Assembly: GCF_000421745.1 (NCBI RefSeq) | Contig: NZ_ATXP01000016.1 | Coordinates: 1 to 48,956 of the forward strand | Direction: 5' to 3' | DNA length: 48,956 nt | Source: Nesterenkonia alba DSM 19423 | Lineage (GTDB): Bacteria; Actinomycetota; Actinomycetes; Actinomycetales; Micrococcaceae | Shown: piece after piece, positions 48,633 through 48,956 of the stretch | Numbering within the stretch: position 1 is the stretch's first letter | Layout of the letters: the number at the start of each line of letters is the position of its first letter | Position numbers and translations under genes: made by a program | Notes under the pieces: generated by a model | Told to the model about the DNA's origin: nothing | Seen by the model: only the letters and a program-made list of their open reading frames with translations | Database searches by the model: none

Positions 48633-48956
48633 GTCCAGTTCTTATGTGAGCTGCGGGGGTTGATCTTCTCTTGTGTGGCGGCAGGCTGCGGCGTAGGCCG
48701 CTGGGGGTTGGTAGCCCAGTGAGGAGTGCCGCCGGTGGTGATTGTAGTCATACTTCCAGTCGCTGATCACGACCCTCGCGTGGAGCAGGGAGTAGAAGCT
48801 GTTGATGTTCAAGCACTCATCCCGGATCCTGCTGTTGAAGGACTCCACATAGCCGTTACGCCATGGTGCCCCCGGCGGGATGTAGTGCAGTCCGACCTTC
48901 TGCCCGGCCCAGTCGGCGAGGGCCTGGCTGATCAGCTCCGGACCGTTGTCACAGCG
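48627..48956 (-). mobile_element. IS3-family insertion sequence, one end only
   Basis: The element is read on the minus strand and continues past the right edge. Its end is placed at TGTTAGGTCC (48627), which starts with TG as IS3 ends do and lies 15 bp after the transposase stop. The exact border and target duplication cannot be confirmed without the other end. Confidence 0.75.
48642..48956 (-). CDS. IS3-family transposase OrfB, C-terminal part
   Basis: About 104 residues of a DDE transposase remain; the N-terminal part is outside the window. The second Asp lies in CDNGPE and the Glu in [18 protein letters not shown]. The typical C-terminal block [17 protein letters not shown] follows. The frame is open to the window edge, and an internal ATG at 48848 is not the true start. 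Confidence 0.93.
   Translation of the reverse strand, partial: RCDNGPELISQALADWAGQKVGLHYIPPGAPWRNGYVESFNSRIRDECLNINSFYSLLHARVVISDWKYDYNHHRRHSSLGYQPPAAYAAACRHTREDQPPQLT

Overview
The window is a high-GC actinobacterial chromosome segment, most likely from a Micrococcaceae-like member of the Micrococcales. The evidence is a mycothiol-type formaldehyde dehydrogenase, an argCJBDFR-argGH cluster, a NrtR-controlled NAD operon, an actinobacterial rRNA leader and Micrococcales-style gene order around obgE and rne. The genus cannot be fixed from the 83 nt of 16S present. Most genes lie on the minus strand.

Layout. 1-560: start of a minus-strand rRNA operon (16S 5' end, conserved leader, a TTGACA-N17-TAACTT promoter) and three short hairpins. 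562-5026: tyrS, a HelD-type helicase and a 3-methyladenine glycosylase. 5034-14584: arginine biosynthesis as two units, argG-argH and argC-J-B-D-F-R. Each is preceded by a tandem pair of ARG boxes with identical spacing. An ankyrin-repeat gene on the opposite strand separates the units. 14642-17876: a quinone oxidoreductase and a NarL-type two-component system with a dyad cluster upstream. 17897-22082: pheT, pheS and a DUF456 membrane protein. 22104-26182: an overlapping nrtR-nadA-nadC-cysteine desulfurase operon that lacks nadB. 26183-31535: YitT and TauE transporters, an aldo/keto reductase, a coupled lipoprotein/OmpA-like pair and a second MDR oxidoreductase. 31812-42241: tRNA-Ala(GGC), rsfS, an acidic tail-anchored protein, nadD, a small membrane protein, proA, proB, obgE, rpmA, rplU and rne, a conserved translation and growth block. 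42604-46009: VKOR, formaldehyde dehydrogenase with a metallo-hydrolase, and a lipoate ligase.

46.0-48.96 kb is an accessory end. It holds a decayed HepT toxin remnant, a higB-higA toxin-antitoxin pair whose antitoxin overlaps a DUF4440/NTF2-fold gene, a LysE exporter, two very small ORFs and one end of an IS3-family insertion that seems to interrupt the last small ORF.

I did not find a large unknown defence or biosynthetic system. The most unusual items are the three-gene higB-higA-DUF4440 operon, the NAD operon without nadB, the MerR-like promoter plus 5' hairpin upstream of the YitT gene, and the exported lipoprotein/OmpA pair in a Gram-positive. Gene functions are family-level assignments read from motifs, and no database search was possible.
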